Of a DNA stretch of 64,000 nt, positions 54,388 to 62,999 are shown in pieces. The stretch comes from Astrobacterium formosum (lineage in GTDB: Bacteria > Pseudomonadota > Alphaproteobacteria > Rhizobiales > Xanthobacteraceae): assembly GCA_030848545.1 (NCBI GenBank), contig JAVDCA010000012.1, positions 124,001 through 188,000 on the forward strand, in the 5' to 3' direction. The notes beneath the pieces are model-generated. The model was not told the origin of the DNA, did no database searches, and saw nothing but the letters and a program-made list of their open reading frames with translations. Position numbers and translations under genes: made by a program. The first letter of the stretch is position 1. Every line of letters begins with the position of its first letter.

Positions 54388-54599
54388 CGACGACTGTCCT
54401 GTGAGATCGGCCTACGGTCGCCTATTGACGGGCACCGGCGAGGTGACAGACGTTGCAGGTTGAAAGCCGCACAGGGGAGACGAAGTCGCGACGAGCGCAC
54501 CCAGCGGGTATTTTGCAATACCCCAACCCATACCCCTGACGAAATCGCAAATGAGGCGGCACCAGACGCGTTTTTAAGTGTTTGATTTTGCAATTGAAA

Positions 54600-54676
54600 T
54601 GGCGCGCCCGAAGAGATTCGAACTCCTGACCCCCAGATTCGTAGTCTGGTGCTCTATCCAGCTGAGCTACGGGCGC
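54600..54676 (-). tRNA. tRNA-Arg (anticodon ACG)
   Basis: On the minus strand the cloverleaf is complete: acceptor GCGCCCG/CGGGCGC, D arm GCTC/GAGC, anticodon stem CCAGA/TCTGG with loop CTACGAA (anticodon ACG), and T loop TTCGAAT. CCA is encoded (complement of 54600-54602). The 3' end faces the AAA/subtilisin pair, the usual side for integration of mobile islands. No integrase or second copy of the tRNA 3' end was seen. Confidence 0.95.
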
Positions 54677-54869
54677 ATCGCGCAGCGGCAGCTTGTGGCT
54701 GGCCGGCGGACGGGGGCATAGCTAACGGCTTGCTTCGGGCTTGGCAAGGCTTTCGGCAAGCGATGGGGCTGCGCTGAGCCGGTTCGGCCGCCGCCGCATG
54801 GGTCCCAGGCCGCGATCAGCCGGATCCCGCCGGCGATGCGCCGGCCCGCCGGTATACGCGGGTGGTACG

Positions 54870-56369
54870 TCAGGCCCGAGCCCGCTCGGCGCGATGCTTG
54901 TCGAGGGCGACGGCGCGGTCCGGGATGGTGATCCGGAACGTGGCCCCGATGGTGCCGTCGATCAGGCGGATGTCGCCCCCATGGGCCTTGACCAGTTCGG
55001 CCGCGATGACGAGGCCGAGGCCCGCCCCGCCGGTGCGGGTCGAGCCCTGGAAAGCCTCGAACAGGTGCGCGCGCGCCTTGTCGGACAGGCCGGGCCCGGT
55101 ATCCGATACCTCGATCACCGCCACGGCGCCTTCGCGGCGGCCGGTGACGCGGATCTGGTCGCGGCCGGGATCGTTCGGCGCCCGCGTTTCCAGGGCCTGC
55201 CGGGCATTGCGGGTGAGATTGAGCAGCGCACGCAGGAGCTGTTCGCGGTCGGCATCGACTTGAAGGCCGCGATCGATCGAGACGATCCAGCCGATCGCCG
55301 TCTCGTCGTCGGCGAGGCCCAAGGTCTCGCGCACCTCCTCGACCAGCGGTTCGAGCGCCACCATGTGGCGGTCCGGCGGCGGCTCCTGGGCGCGCCCGTA
55401 GGACAGGGTCGACTGGCAGAAGGCGATCGCCCGCTCCAGCGTGCGCAGGAGTTTTGGGGCGAAACGCTGCACGCTCGGATCGGCGAGCTGCGCCAGGCGA
55501 TCGGAGATGAGCTGCGCCGAGGCGAGCAGGTTGCGCAGGTCGTGATTGATCTTGGAGACCGCGAGACCAAGGCTGGCGAGCCGGCTCTTCTGCTGCAGCA
55601 TGGCGGCGAGCTCGTGCTGCATGCGCGCGAGTTCGACCTCGGCGACGCCGATCTCGTCATCGCGGCCGGTCGGCACGATGGTGCGGGCGCGGTCTTCCGG
55701 ATCGGCGCGGAACTCGGCCATGTTGGCGATCAGGCGCCGCATCGGCCGCACGAACTGGTAGTGCAAAGCGAGATAGACGAGGGCGGCGCTGAAGGCCGAA
55801 ATGGCGAGCGACAGGAGCAGGATGTTGCGCGAATAGCGCCACATGGCGGCGCGCAGCGGGCCTTCGTCGAGCACGATCTCGACGAAGTCGCCGCCCATGG
55901 GGGCCGGGCCGACGGCGCGGATGATGTCGGTGTCGCGGGCGAGGAACAAGGACACGAAGGCATCCACGATGGCGTCGTAGGCCTCGACCGAGCGCACGTC
56001 GACCTCGTGGTGGATCTCGGCGGGCAGTTCGGTGGTGGCGAGCAGGCGGCGCTGCTGGCCGGTCTTCATGGCGACGGCGCGCGCCCCGACGCTGTCGAGG
56101 ATCTGGCGGGCGAGGCTTTCGGGCACCATGCCGCTCGGGGCGGCGTCGAGCACCAGCGCCGCCGTATGGGCGGCGGCGAGGCGGTCGCGCAGCCAGGTGA
56201 TGCGGAAATTGGCGATCGAGGGCACGTAGATCAGAACTTCCGCCACCATCACGAACACGAGGGTGAGGATCAGAAGCTTGCCGGACAGCCCGAGCGACGG
56301 TCGCGTCGGCAGCGGCATACCCGCCGAGGGCCGGCCCGACCTGTCCCAACTCTCCTGCGGCGTCGTCAT
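54870..56369 (-). CDS. Membrane sensor histidine kinase
   Basis: 499 residues. One N-terminal helix (GLSGKLLILTLVFVMVAEVL) is followed by a periplasmic sensor of about 130 residues, a second helix (ILLLSLAISAFSAALVYLAL) and a HAMP-like linker (RPMRRLIANMAEF). The kinase core has H box SKINHDLRNLLASAQ, N box NLTRNARQAL, G1 DTGPGLS and F box HLFEAFQGS. No response regulator is adjacent, so the partner is unknown. It starts six bases after the oxidoreductase gene and is the last gene of a three-gene minus-strand operon. Confidence 0.88.
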   Translation of the reverse strand: MTTPQESWDRSGRPSAGMPLPTRPSLGLSGKLLILTLVFVMVAEVLIYVPSIANFRITWLRDRLAAAHTAALVLDAAPSGMVPESLARQILDSVGARAVAMKTGQQRRLLATTELPAEIHHEVDVRSVEAYDAIVDAFVSLFLARDTDIIRAVGPAPMGGDFVEIVLDEGPLRAAMWRYSRNILLLSLAISAFSAALVYLALHYQFVRPMRRLIANMAEFRADPEDRARTIVPTGRDDEIGVAEVELARMQHELAAMLQQKSRLASLGLAVSKINHDLRNLLASAQLISDRLAQLADPSVQRFAPKLLRTLERAIAFCQSTLSYGRAQEPPPDRHMVALEPLVEEVRETLGLADDETAIGWIVSIDRGLQVDADREQLLRALLNLTRNARQALETRAPNDPGRDQIRVTGRREGAVAVIEVSDTGPGLSDKARAHLFEAFQGSTRTGGAGLGLVIAAELVKAHGGDIRLIDGTIGATFRITIPDRAVALDKHRAERARA

Positions 56370-56375
56370 CCGTGT

Positions 56376-57803
56376 TTATCCCAGGCGGCGCATCCAAGTG
56401 ATGATGCGCCGCACCAAGGGATGGGTCAAACCCGGCAAAAAGGAGGAGATGGCCGCCCGCCGGCCGATTTCTCCCAAGGTCGGATAGGCAAACACGAGAC
56501 CGGCGACGGCCCGGATGGGCAGGCGCCGCGAAACCGCGAGCCCCCACAGGGCGATCAGTTCGCCGGCTCTCGCGCCCACGATGGTGGCGCCGAGAATGCG
56601 GCCGTGCCGGGTGGTGATGACCTTGATATGGCCGGAGGTTTCGCCCTCCGCCTGGGCCCGGTCGTTGTCATGGTAGGGCCAGCGCAGCACCTTGATGCGG
56701 TGTCCGCGCCGGCGCGCCTCGGCCTCGGTCAGGCCCGCTTGGGCGAGTTCCGGGTCCGTGTAGGTGGCCCAGGGAACGGCGTCCGGGTCATACCGCACCG
56801 GCAGGCGGAACAGGGCGTTGCGGATGACGAGCCCGGCCTGGTGGTTGGCCGCATGGGTGAAACGGGCGCCCCCGATGACGTCGCCGATGGCGTAGACGCG
56901 CCTGTTGGAGGTGCGCAGGCCGCGGTCCACCACGATGCCCTCGGGTCCGTGGCGCACGCCGGCGCGCTCGAGATCGAGATCGGCGAACTGCGCCCTTCGG
57001 CCTGCCGCCACCAGGACATGGCTGGCCAGGATCGAGGCCGCGCCCTCCCCATCGCCGATCGTCAGGCGGATAGAGTCCGCCGTGGCGCTGACCGAGGTCA
57101 CGGCCTGCCCGAAGCGCAGGTCGACCCCTTCGCGGGCGAGCGCGGCGAGGACGACGGCGGCGCATTCGGGATCGTCCTTGGCGAGCGGCGCCGCCTGTTC
57201 GATCACCGTGACGGCGGCGCCCAGGCGGCGGAATGCCTGCGCGAGTTCGAGGCCGACGGGACCGGCGCCGATGACGGCGAGGTGGCGCGGGCATTCGTCG
57301 AGATCGAATATCGTCTCGTTGGTGAGAAAGGGCACGTCGGCGAGGCCCGGGATCGCCGGCACCGCCGGCCGCGACCCGGTCGCGATGACGAAGCGTCGCG
57401 CCTTGACGATGAAGCGCCCGCCGACCGCGACGGTGTCGGGACCGGCGAACCGCGCCGTGCCGGCGATGACTTTGACGCCCAGGCCGGTGAAGCGGGCGAT
57501 CGAATCGTTGGGCGCGATCGCCGCGATGACGGCGCGCACATGTGCCCGCACCTTGGCGAAGTCGATCGTCGGCGCGCCGTCGCCGATGCCGAAGCGCGCG
57601 GCCGTGCGGGCAGCGGCCGCGTGTCCGGCGGCGGCCAGCAGCGCCTTGGACGGCACGCAGCCCGTGTTCAGGCACTCGCCCCCCATGGCGCCTTTCTCGA
57701 CCACCACCACCGGCACCCCAAAGGCGGCAGCCGCGGCCGCGACCGACAGGCCGCCCGAGCCCGCACCGATGACGCAGATGTCCGGACGCAGAAGTTCAGG
57801 CAT
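56376..57803 (-). CDS. MerA/LPD-family pyridine nucleotide-disulfide oxidoreductase
   Basis: 475 residues from ATG 57803; an upstream GTG at 57815 would add four. FAD motif ICVIGAGSGGLSVAAAA and redox disulfide GGECLNTGCVPSKALL are intact, as is the NAD(P)H motif AVIGAGPVGLELAQA. In the C-terminal interface the usual HxHP of dihydrolipoyl dehydrogenases is replaced by FAYPTLGE (Tyr for His), as in mercuric-reductase-like proteins. It is therefore unlikely to be a lipoamide dehydrogenase. The combination with a TVP38 membrane protein is frequent in proteobacteria. Substrate unknown. Confidence 0.86.
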   Translation of the reverse strand: MPELLRPDICVIGAGSGGLSVAAAAAAFGVPVVVVEKGAMGGECLNTGCVPSKALLAAAGHAAAARTAARFGIGDGAPTIDFAKVRAHVRAVIAAIAPNDSIARFTGLGVKVIAGTARFAGPDTVAVGGRFIVKARRFVIATGSRPAVPAIPGLADVPFLTNETIFDLDECPRHLAVIGAGPVGLELAQAFRRLGAAVTVIEQAAPLAKDDPECAAVVLAALAREGVDLRFGQAVTSVSATADSIRLTIGDGEGAASILASHVLVAAGRRAQFADLDLERAGVRHGPEGIVVDRGLRTSNRRVYAIGDVIGGARFTHAANHQAGLVIRNALFRLPVRYDPDAVPWATYTDPELAQAGLTEAEARRRGHRIKVLRWPYHDNDRAQAEGETSGHIKVITTRHGRILGATIVGARAGELIALWGLAVSRRLPIRAVAGLVFAYPTLGEIGRRAAISSFLPGLTHPLVRRIITWMRRLG

Positions 57804-57833
57804 GGTGGCGGTCACGTGGGCGATGGATGGACC

Positions 57834-58640
57834 TCACGCCGAATGCTGTTCGGGCATCAGCTTGAGGCGACGGACGAGGACCGGAATGAGCGACACGATT
57901 CCGAGCACCACGAAGGCGGCCATGAGTTCGGTGGTCAGGAGATCGCCGACGCCGAGTTCCAGCGGACAATGGTCGCGCCCGGCGGCGATGCAGGCGCGCA
58001 GCTCCGCCATCTTGACCGCGACGGCGCTGTCGAGCTCGGCGCCCAGGAACGCGAAGGCCAGCGTGCCCGGAATGATGCCGAGCGCGGTCGCGGCGACGAA
58101 CGGTTTCAAGCGTACTCCGCACACGGCCGCCACCAGGTTGACGATCCAGAACGGAAATACCGGCACCAGTCGCAGAAACAGGAGGTAGTGGAAGGCGTCG
58201 CGGCGAAATCCGTCCGCGAGGCGCGCCGCCACCGCTCCGGCGCGGCGGGCCAACAAGGCGCCGACGGCGCTGCGGGCGACCAGGAACACGAGGGTGGCGC
58301 CAAGCGTCGCTGCGACGATCGCGGTCAGGCCGCCCAAGAGGGTTCCGAACAGCAGGCCGCCCGTAATGGTCAGGAATACGGCGCCCGGCAGCGACAGCGC
58401 CACGGCCATCACATAGGTGGCGGCGAACACCATCAGGGCGGTGGCCGGGTGGGTGGCCACGAAGCCCTCCACCTCGGCGCGGTGGCGCACCAGCGCTTCG
58501 AGCGACAGTTGCCGGTGCCAGCCCATGCCGACGACGACGAGTGCCGCGGCCGCAAGGATGACGAGGGGGGCGAGCCGGCGCCAACGCCCGCGCACGGGCG
58601 AAGCCGACGGGGCAGGTGCGTCGCGGCCGGCTTCCACCAT
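57834..58640 (-). CDS. TVP38/TMEM64 (DedA-like) membrane protein
   Basis: 268 residues. ATG 58640 (MVEAGRDAPAP) is selected as the start with gaaac upstream; the long open frame before it is outside the usual protein. The family core is ALMVFAATYVMAVALSLPGAV, ITGGLLFGTLLGG, then FLRLVPVFPFWIVNLVAA and GIIPGTLAFAFLGAEL. Function in bacteria is uncertain; lipid handling or transport is suspected. It is the first gene of the operon with the oxidoreductase and kinase. Confidence 0.87.
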   Translation of the reverse strand: MVEAGRDAPAPSASPVRGRWRRLAPLVILAAAALVVVGMGWHRQLSLEALVRHRAEVEGFVATHPATALMVFAATYVMAVALSLPGAVFLTITGGLLFGTLLGGLTAIVAATLGATLVFLVARSAVGALLARRAGAVAARLADGFRRDAFHYLLFLRLVPVFPFWIVNLVAAVCGVRLKPFVAATALGIIPGTLAFAFLGAELDSAVAVKMAELRACIAAGRDHCPLELGVGDLLTTELMAAFVVLGIVSLIPVLVRRLKLMPEQHSA

Positions 58641-59017
58641 CGTGTTTCCAAGAAGCTCTCGTTTGCAAAAAACTCTCGCTGGCAAAAGATCTCGCCAAGG
58701 ATCTCGCCAAGTTCTCGGCGCCGTCGCGGTTGTGGCGGCCCGCTTCTCTATATCCCAGTGTGTCGAAGGATGGGGCCCGTTCACCGGCATTTGACGTCAC
58801 GTGACTGGAAATGCTTGCGGCGCCATATGAAATTTCGGCGGATCGCCTCCTTTCGGCATCGCGCTCGGTCGCATTGACGTGAGGAAGGGCCTCCCTTATA
58901 AGCCGCGGGACTTTTTGCGGCGCCGATCCCGAAATTGCACGCGTCCTGCGGACCGAATAGGGATCGCGACGCCATGGCGGTCGACCGGAATGGCGCTGCC
59001 ACGAGCGGAGAAAACCG
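58641..59017. other. Divergent promoter region between TVP38 and rpmH genes
   Basis: 377 bases holding the promoters of the minus-strand TVP38 operon and the plus-strand rpmH operon. A 12-base direct repeat gatctcgccaag occurs twice in tandem at 58688-58711. A near-consensus promoter is at 58874-58902. No additional gene is seen. Confidence 0.6.
58874..58902 (+). promoter_or_regulatory. Sigma-70 promoter for rpmH-rnpA
   Basis: TTGACG (58874-58879), a 17-base spacer and TATAAG (58897-58902): close to the housekeeping consensus and well placed 116 bases before the rpmH start. This is the best promoter-like sequence I saw in the window. Confidence 0.72.
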
Positions 59018-59152
59018 GTGAAGCGGACCTATCAACCGAGCAAACTCGTGCGCAAGCGCCGCCACGGCTTCCGCGCGCGCATGGAGACCACGGGGGGCCG
59101 CAAGGTCCTCAATGCCCGGCGCGCGCGTGGCCGCAAGCGGCTGAGCGCCTGA
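59018..59152 (+). CDS. rpmH: 50S ribosomal protein L34
   Basis: 44 residues with a GTG start at 59018 and gcggag upstream. The sequence [20 protein letters not shown] and [17 protein letters not shown] is unmistakable L34, a small basic protein of the large ribosomal subunit near the exit tunnel. rnpA starts nine bases later, the normal arrangement. Confidence 0.97.
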   Translation: MKRTYQPSKLVRKRRHGFRARMETTGGRKVLNARRARGRKRLSA

Positions 59153-59160
59153 CCGGCGCC

Positions 59161-59550
59161 GTGACGACCTCCCGGCGAGCCGCCGCGGAGCGGCTGCGCA
59201 AACGGGTGGACTTTTTGGCGGCCGCGGCCGGTTCGAAGGTCACGGCCGCCGCGTTCGTTTTGCAGGGCCGCACACGCGGCGACACGGGACCGCCGAGGGT
59301 CGGGTTCACGGTCTCGAAGAAAGTGGGCAACGCGGTCGAGCGCAACCGGGTCCGGCGCCGGTTGCGGGAGGTCGTGCGGCTATCGGACGCGGAATGCCTG
59401 CTCGCCGGCAACGACTATGTGCTCATCGGCCGTCGCGGCGCACTCCAGATACCGTTCGCCCGGCTGACCGAAGATTTCGCCGGTGCACTCGTTCGCATGA
59501 ATGCGCGGCGCGGTGAGCGGCCGGCGCGACGTCATCAGAGTCCAACATGA
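59161..59550 (+). CDS. rnpA: Ribonuclease P protein component
   Basis: 129 residues. The GTG at 59161 is chosen because it directly follows rpmH; the longer upstream frame covers rpmH in another reading. Family motifs are RPRVGFTVSKKVGNAVERN (seen as PPRVGFTVSKKVGNAVERN) and the RNA-binding NRVRRRLREVVR. It assists the RNase P RNA in tRNA 5' maturation. Its stop overlaps the yidC start by four bases (ATGA). Confidence 0.95.
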   Translation: MTTSRRAAAERLRKRVDFLAAAAGSKVTAAAFVLQGRTRGDTGPPRVGFTVSKKVGNAVERNRVRRRLREVVRLSDAECLLAGNDYVLIGRRGALQIPFARLTEDFAGALVRMNARRGERPARRHQSPT

Positions 59551-61412
59551 CCGACCAGAAGAACACCATTCTTGCGATCGTGCTGTCGGCGCTCGTGCTG
59601 ATCGGCTGGCAGATCTTTTTCGGCTCGCCGCAGATGCAGAAGCAGCAGGAGGCGCAGCGTCAGGCGCAGAGCCAGCAGGTGCCTGGCCAGCAAGTGCCTG
59701 GCCAGCCGGCCAATCCGCAATCGCCGTCCTCGACCGTGCCGACTCCGGCACAGCCCTCGACGACCACCGCCGCGCCGCAGTTGCCCGGCCAGGCGGGGAT
59801 CACCACTGCGGCGCAACAGGTCAGCCGCGAGGCGGCGCTCAAGCAGAGCCCGCGCGTGGCGATCGACACGCCGCGCCTCAAGGGCTCGATCGCGCTCAAG
59901 GGCGGCCGCATCGACGACGTCGCCCTTTCCCGTTTCCACGAGACGGTCGACCCCACGTCGCCGGCGATCGTGCTCTTGTCGCCGTCGGGAAGCCCACACC
60001 CGTTCTATGCCGAATTCGGCTGGGTCGGTCCGGCCAATTCGGGCCTGAAACTGCCCAATGCCGAGACGCTGTGGCGGCAGCAGGGCACCGGCTCGCTGAC
60101 GCCGGAGAGGCCCTTGGTCCTCACCTTCGACAACGGCGAGGGCCTCGAATTCCGCCGCACCATCGCGGTCGACGAGCGATATCTGTTCACCCTGAAGGAT
60201 GAAGTGGTCAACAAGGGCCCGGCACCGGTGGTGCTGCACCCTTACGCGCTGATCTCGCGCCACGGCACGCCGGCGACCCTGGGCTACTACATCCTGCACG
60301 AAGGCGCGGTCGGCTATCTGGGCGACAAGGGTCTGCAGGAAGTCACCTACAAGAACCTCGAAGATAAGAAGACCATCACCTTCGACGTCACCAATGCCTG
60401 GTTCGGCATCACCGACAAGTACTGGGCGGCGACGCTCCTGCCGGACCCCAAGGCCAAGCTGCAGGCGAATTTTTCCGCCACCGTCGCCGGCCAGCAGCAC
60501 TCCTACCAGACCGACTACCTGCGCGACGCCATCACGATCGCGCCCGGCGCGACCGGTTCGATCGACGGCCGCCTGTTCGCCGGCGCCAAGGAAGTCTCGG
60601 TGGTCGACGGCTACAACAAGCAGCTCGACGTCAACCACTTCGACCTGCTGATCGACTGGGGCTGGTTCTACTTCATCACCAAGCCGCTGTTCACGCTGAT
60701 GGACTGGATCTTCCGGCTGACCGGCAATTTCGGCATCGCCATCCTGCTCGTCACCGTCATCATCAAGGCCGTCTTTTTCCCGCTCGCCAACAAGTCCTAC
60801 GCCTCGATGGCGAAGATGAAGGCGGTGCAGCCGCAGATGGTGGCGCTGCGCGAGCGCTATCCGGACGACAAGGTCAAGCAGCAGCAGGAGCTCATGGAGC
60901 TCTACAAGCGCGAGAAGATCAATCCGGTCGCCGGCTGCCTGCCGATCCTGGTGCAGATCCCGGTGTTCTTCGCGCTCTACAAGGTCTTGTTCGTCACCAT
61001 CGAGATGCGGCACGCGCCCTTCTTCGGCTGGATCCGCGACCTCTCCGCGCCCGATCCGACCAACATCTTCACCCTGTTCGGGCTCATTCCCTACGATCCG
61101 ACGGTACTGCCGGTGGTCGGCCAGTTCCTGCACATGGGCGTGTGGCCCTTGATCATGGGCATCACCATGTGGGTGCAGATGAAGCTCAATCCGGCCCCGC
61201 CCGATCCGACCCAGAAGATGATCTTCGACTGGATGCCGATCGTCTTCACCTTCATGCTGGCGAGCTTCTCGGCCGGTCTGGTGATCTACTGGGCGTGGAA
61301 CAACACCCTGTCGGTGATCCAGCAGTCGATCATCATGAAGAAGCACGGCGCCAAGATCGAACTGTTCGACAACATCCGGGGCATGTTCGGCAAGAAGAAG
61401 CCGTCCAGTTGA
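59547..61412 (+). CDS. yidC: Membrane protein insertase YidC/OxaI
   Basis: 621 residues. The N-terminal helix is TILAIVLSALVLIGWQIFFG. A Gln/Pro-rich linker precedes the periplasmic beta-sandwich domain (about 90-350). The conserved insertase core with five helices follows (NFGIAILLVTVIIKAVFFPLA, GCLPILVQIPVFFALYKVLF, WMPIVFTFMLASFSAGLVIYW). It inserts inner-membrane proteins alone or with SecYEG. Length is normal for alphaproteobacteria. Confidence 0.97.
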   Translation: MTDQKNTILAIVLSALVLIGWQIFFGSPQMQKQQEAQRQAQSQQVPGQQVPGQPANPQSPSSTVPTPAQPSTTTAAPQLPGQAGITTAAQQVSREAALKQSPRVAIDTPRLKGSIALKGGRIDDVALSRFHETVDPTSPAIVLLSPSGSPHPFYAEFGWVGPANSGLKLPNAETLWRQQGTGSLTPERPLVLTFDNGEGLEFRRTIAVDERYLFTLKDEVVNKGPAPVVLHPYALISRHGTPATLGYYILHEGAVGYLGDKGLQEVTYKNLEDKKTITFDVTNAWFGITDKYWAATLLPDPKAKLQANFSATVAGQQHSYQTDYLRDAITIAPGATGSIDGRLFAGAKEVSVVDGYNKQLDVNHFDLLIDWGWFYFITKPLFTLMDWIFRLTGNFGIAILLVTVIIKAVFFPLANKSYASMAKMKAVQPQMVALRERYPDDKVKQQQELMELYKREKINPVAGCLPILVQIPVFFALYKVLFVTIEMRHAPFFGWIRDLSAPDPTNIFTLFGLIPYDPTVLPVVGQFLHMGVWPLIMGITMWVQMKLNPAPPDPTQKMIFDWMPIVFTFMLASFSAGLVIYWAWNNTLSVIQQSIIMKKHGAKIELFDNIRGMFGKKKPSS

Positions 61413-61479
61413 GGCGCTGATCCGTCGTCCTTCGTGGCGCGACACCCGCTTGCATCTCGGTATGACGAATGCCGAACAT

Positions 61480-61525
61480 CCCTCCCCTGAAAGGGGAGGG
61501 TGGCGCCGAAGGCGCTGGGTGGGGT
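61480..61525. repeat. Palindromic REP-like element between yidC and engB
   Basis: ccctcccct-gaa-aggggaggg (61480-61500) is followed by ggcgcc-gaag-gcgctg and gggtgggg. Elements of this composition are frequent intergenic repeats in rhizobial-type genomes. A second palindrome of related sequence lies 90 bases downstream, inside engB, in the opposite orientation. Confidence 0.7.
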
Positions 61526-61561
61526 CACGTGGCGTCAGTCCAATGTCGCGGGAGTGAGGCC

Positions 61562-62260
61562 ATGAGCACCGAGAAACAAAGGCCCCCACCCCGGCCCTCC
61601 CCCGCAAGCGGGGGAGGGAGTAGCGGCAATGCCGACGACACCGAGGCCGGCCGCCGCCTGTTCGCGGTCGACTGGCAGTTCACCCATGCGAGCGGCTCGG
61701 TCGCCTCGCTGCCCGCCATGGCGGGTGTGGAGATCGCCTTCGCGGGCCGTTCCAATGTGGGCAAGTCGAGCCTGATCAACGCGCTCACCGGCCGCAACGG
61801 CTTGGCACGCACCTCCAATACGCCCGGCCGCACCCAGGAATTGGTCTTCTTCTCCGCCGGCGGACGGCTGACCCTGGTCGACATGCCGGGATACGGCTAC
61901 GCGGCGGCGGCGAAATCCAAGATCGCGTCCTGGACCGACCTGATCCACGCCTATCTGCGTGGCCGCGCCAGTCTCGCCCGCGTCTATGTGCTCGTCGATG
62001 CCCGCCACGGCCTCAAGGATGTCGACCACACGGTCTTCAAGTCCCTCGACGAGGCGGCGATCAGCTATCAGGTCGTACTCACCAAGGCCGATCAGGTGAA
62101 GGTGGGCACGCTTGCGGGCGTGATCGCGGCGACCCAGGATGGCTTGCGAAAGCACTCCGCCGCCTATCCGCAGGTGATCGCGACGTCGTCACGCGACGGC
62201 GCCGGCATCGCCGACTTGCGCGCCGCAGTGGCACGGCTCCTGGCCGAGAAGGGCGCTTGA
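61562..62260 (+). CDS. engB: Ribosome biogenesis GTPase EngB/YihA/YsxC
   Basis: 232 residues. ATG 61562 is the only reasonable start before the domain; the N-terminal 25 residues come largely from a palindromic repeat. G1 is AGRSNVGKSSLINAL, G3 is DMPGYGYA, G4 is LTKADQ and G5 ATSSRDG. The switch segment TSNTPGRTQELVFF is typical. It acts in 50S subunit assembly. Its position after yidC is the usual alphaproteobacterial order. Confidence 0.95.
   Translation: MSTEKQRPPPRPSPASGGGSSGNADDTEAGRRLFAVDWQFTHASGSVASLPAMAGVEIAFAGRSNVGKSSLINALTGRNGLARTSNTPGRTQELVFFSAGGRLTLVDMPGYGYAAAAKSKIASWTDLIHAYLRGRASLARVYVLVDARHGLKDVDHTVFKSLDEAAISYQVVLTKADQVKVGTLAGVIAATQDGLRKHSAAYPQVIATSSRDGAGIADLRAAVARLLAEKGA
61581..61620. 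repeat. Palindromic repeat inside the 5' end of engB
   Basis: ggcccccaccccgg followed by the perfect stem ccctcccccgc-aa-gcgggggaggg (61595-61618). It resembles the inverse of the element at 61480-61525. It is read in frame as a Pro/Gly/Ser-rich stretch near the EngB N-terminus and appears to be a repeat that has entered a coding sequence. Confidence 0.7.
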
Positions 62261-62358
62261 GAGGAGCCGCAGGCGGCAGCGCCGCTCCTTCGACTAGCCG
62301 CGATTCCATCGCCGTGGTATAGGCATAGGGATCATCGATCGTCCGGAACAGGTGCGCC

Positions 62359-62619
62359 ATGAAAGTGTCCGTCGCCGAGGCCGAAGGCCGGTTGACTGAG
62401 CTTGTCCGGCGCGCCGAAGCCGGCGACGAAGTCATTCTGACGCGCCATGGCCAGCCTGCAGTCCGTCTGGTCGCGATCAGGAAAGAGTTGATGAAGGCCG
62501 AAGCTCGGCGGGTATTTCTGGAGGCCATCAGCGCCGCCGGCGCCGCGAAAGCCACGCCGGGGCCTGATGCCGCGCGGAGCCAGGATTTCCTCTACGACGA
62601 AGATGGCCTGCCGCGGTGA
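62359..62619 (+). CDS. Phd/YefM-type antitoxin
   Basis: 86 residues. MKVSVAEAEGRLTELVRRAEAGDEVILTRHG is the Phd/YefM DNA-binding fold, split here before QPAVRLVAI. The C-terminal half (AARSQDFLYDEDGLPR) would bind and block the toxin. The pair normally represses its own promoter. Its stop overlaps the toxin GTG start by four bases. Confidence 0.87.
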   Translation: MKVSVAEAEGRLTELVRRAEAGDEVILTRHGQPAVRLVAIRKELMKAEARRVFLEAISAAGAAKATPGPDAARSQDFLYDEDGLPR

Positions 62620-62999
62620 TCGCCGTCGACACCTCGGCCCTCATGGCGATCGTGCTCGACGAAGCGAGGGCGCCACTCTGTCGAAAAATCTTGGCCGAGG
62701 AAACCCACGTGCTGCTTTCGGCGGCGACCATGGCCGAAGCCTTGATCGTCGCGGCTCGCCGCAACGTCGGTGATGAACTGGCGGAACTCATCGAAGGGCT
62801 CGGCGTCGAGGTGATCGTGGTGACGGAGGCGGCTGCGCGACGGGTCGCTCGTGCCTATGAGTTGTGGGGAAAAGGCATGCATCCGGCGGGCTTGAACCTA
62901 TGCGACTGCTTCGCCTACGACCTCGCGAAAGCGCATGACTGTCCCTTGCTGTTCGTCGGTGATGATTTTTCGAAAACGGACGTGGCGAGTGCCCTGTGA
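62616..62999 (+). CDS. vapC: VapC-type PIN-domain toxin ribonuclease
   Basis: 127 residues, GTG start overlapping the antitoxin stop. PIN-domain acidic residues are seen in MIAVDTSALMAIVLDE, the Glu in AATMAEALIV, NLCDCFAYDLAK and FVGDDFSKTD. VapC toxins cleave specific RNAs, often initiator tRNA or rRNA, when freed from the antitoxin. The start is GTG rather than ATG because only it gives the complete first strand. Confidence 0.9.
   Translation: MIAVDTSALMAIVLDEARAPLCRKILAEETHVLLSAATMAEALIVAARRNVGDELAELIEGLGVEVIVVTEAAARRVARAYELWGKGMHPAGLNLCDCFAYDLAKAHDCPLLFVGDDFSKTDVASAL

Noticed and set aside
58688-58711. Tandem gatctcgccaag repeat as a regulatory site
   Set aside because: Only two copies and no symmetry; it may be chance or slippage, so it was only mentioned in the intergenic entry.
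54741-58877. A single plus-strand open frame of 1378 codons
   Set aside because: It is antisense to three genes with clear families (kinase, oxidoreductase, TVP38) and has the His/Arg/Gly-rich composition of GC-rich antisense frames.
59535-61607. A 690-codon minus-strand open frame
   Set aside because: It is antisense to yidC and rnpA, which are certain genes; composition is typical of antisense in GC-rich DNA.
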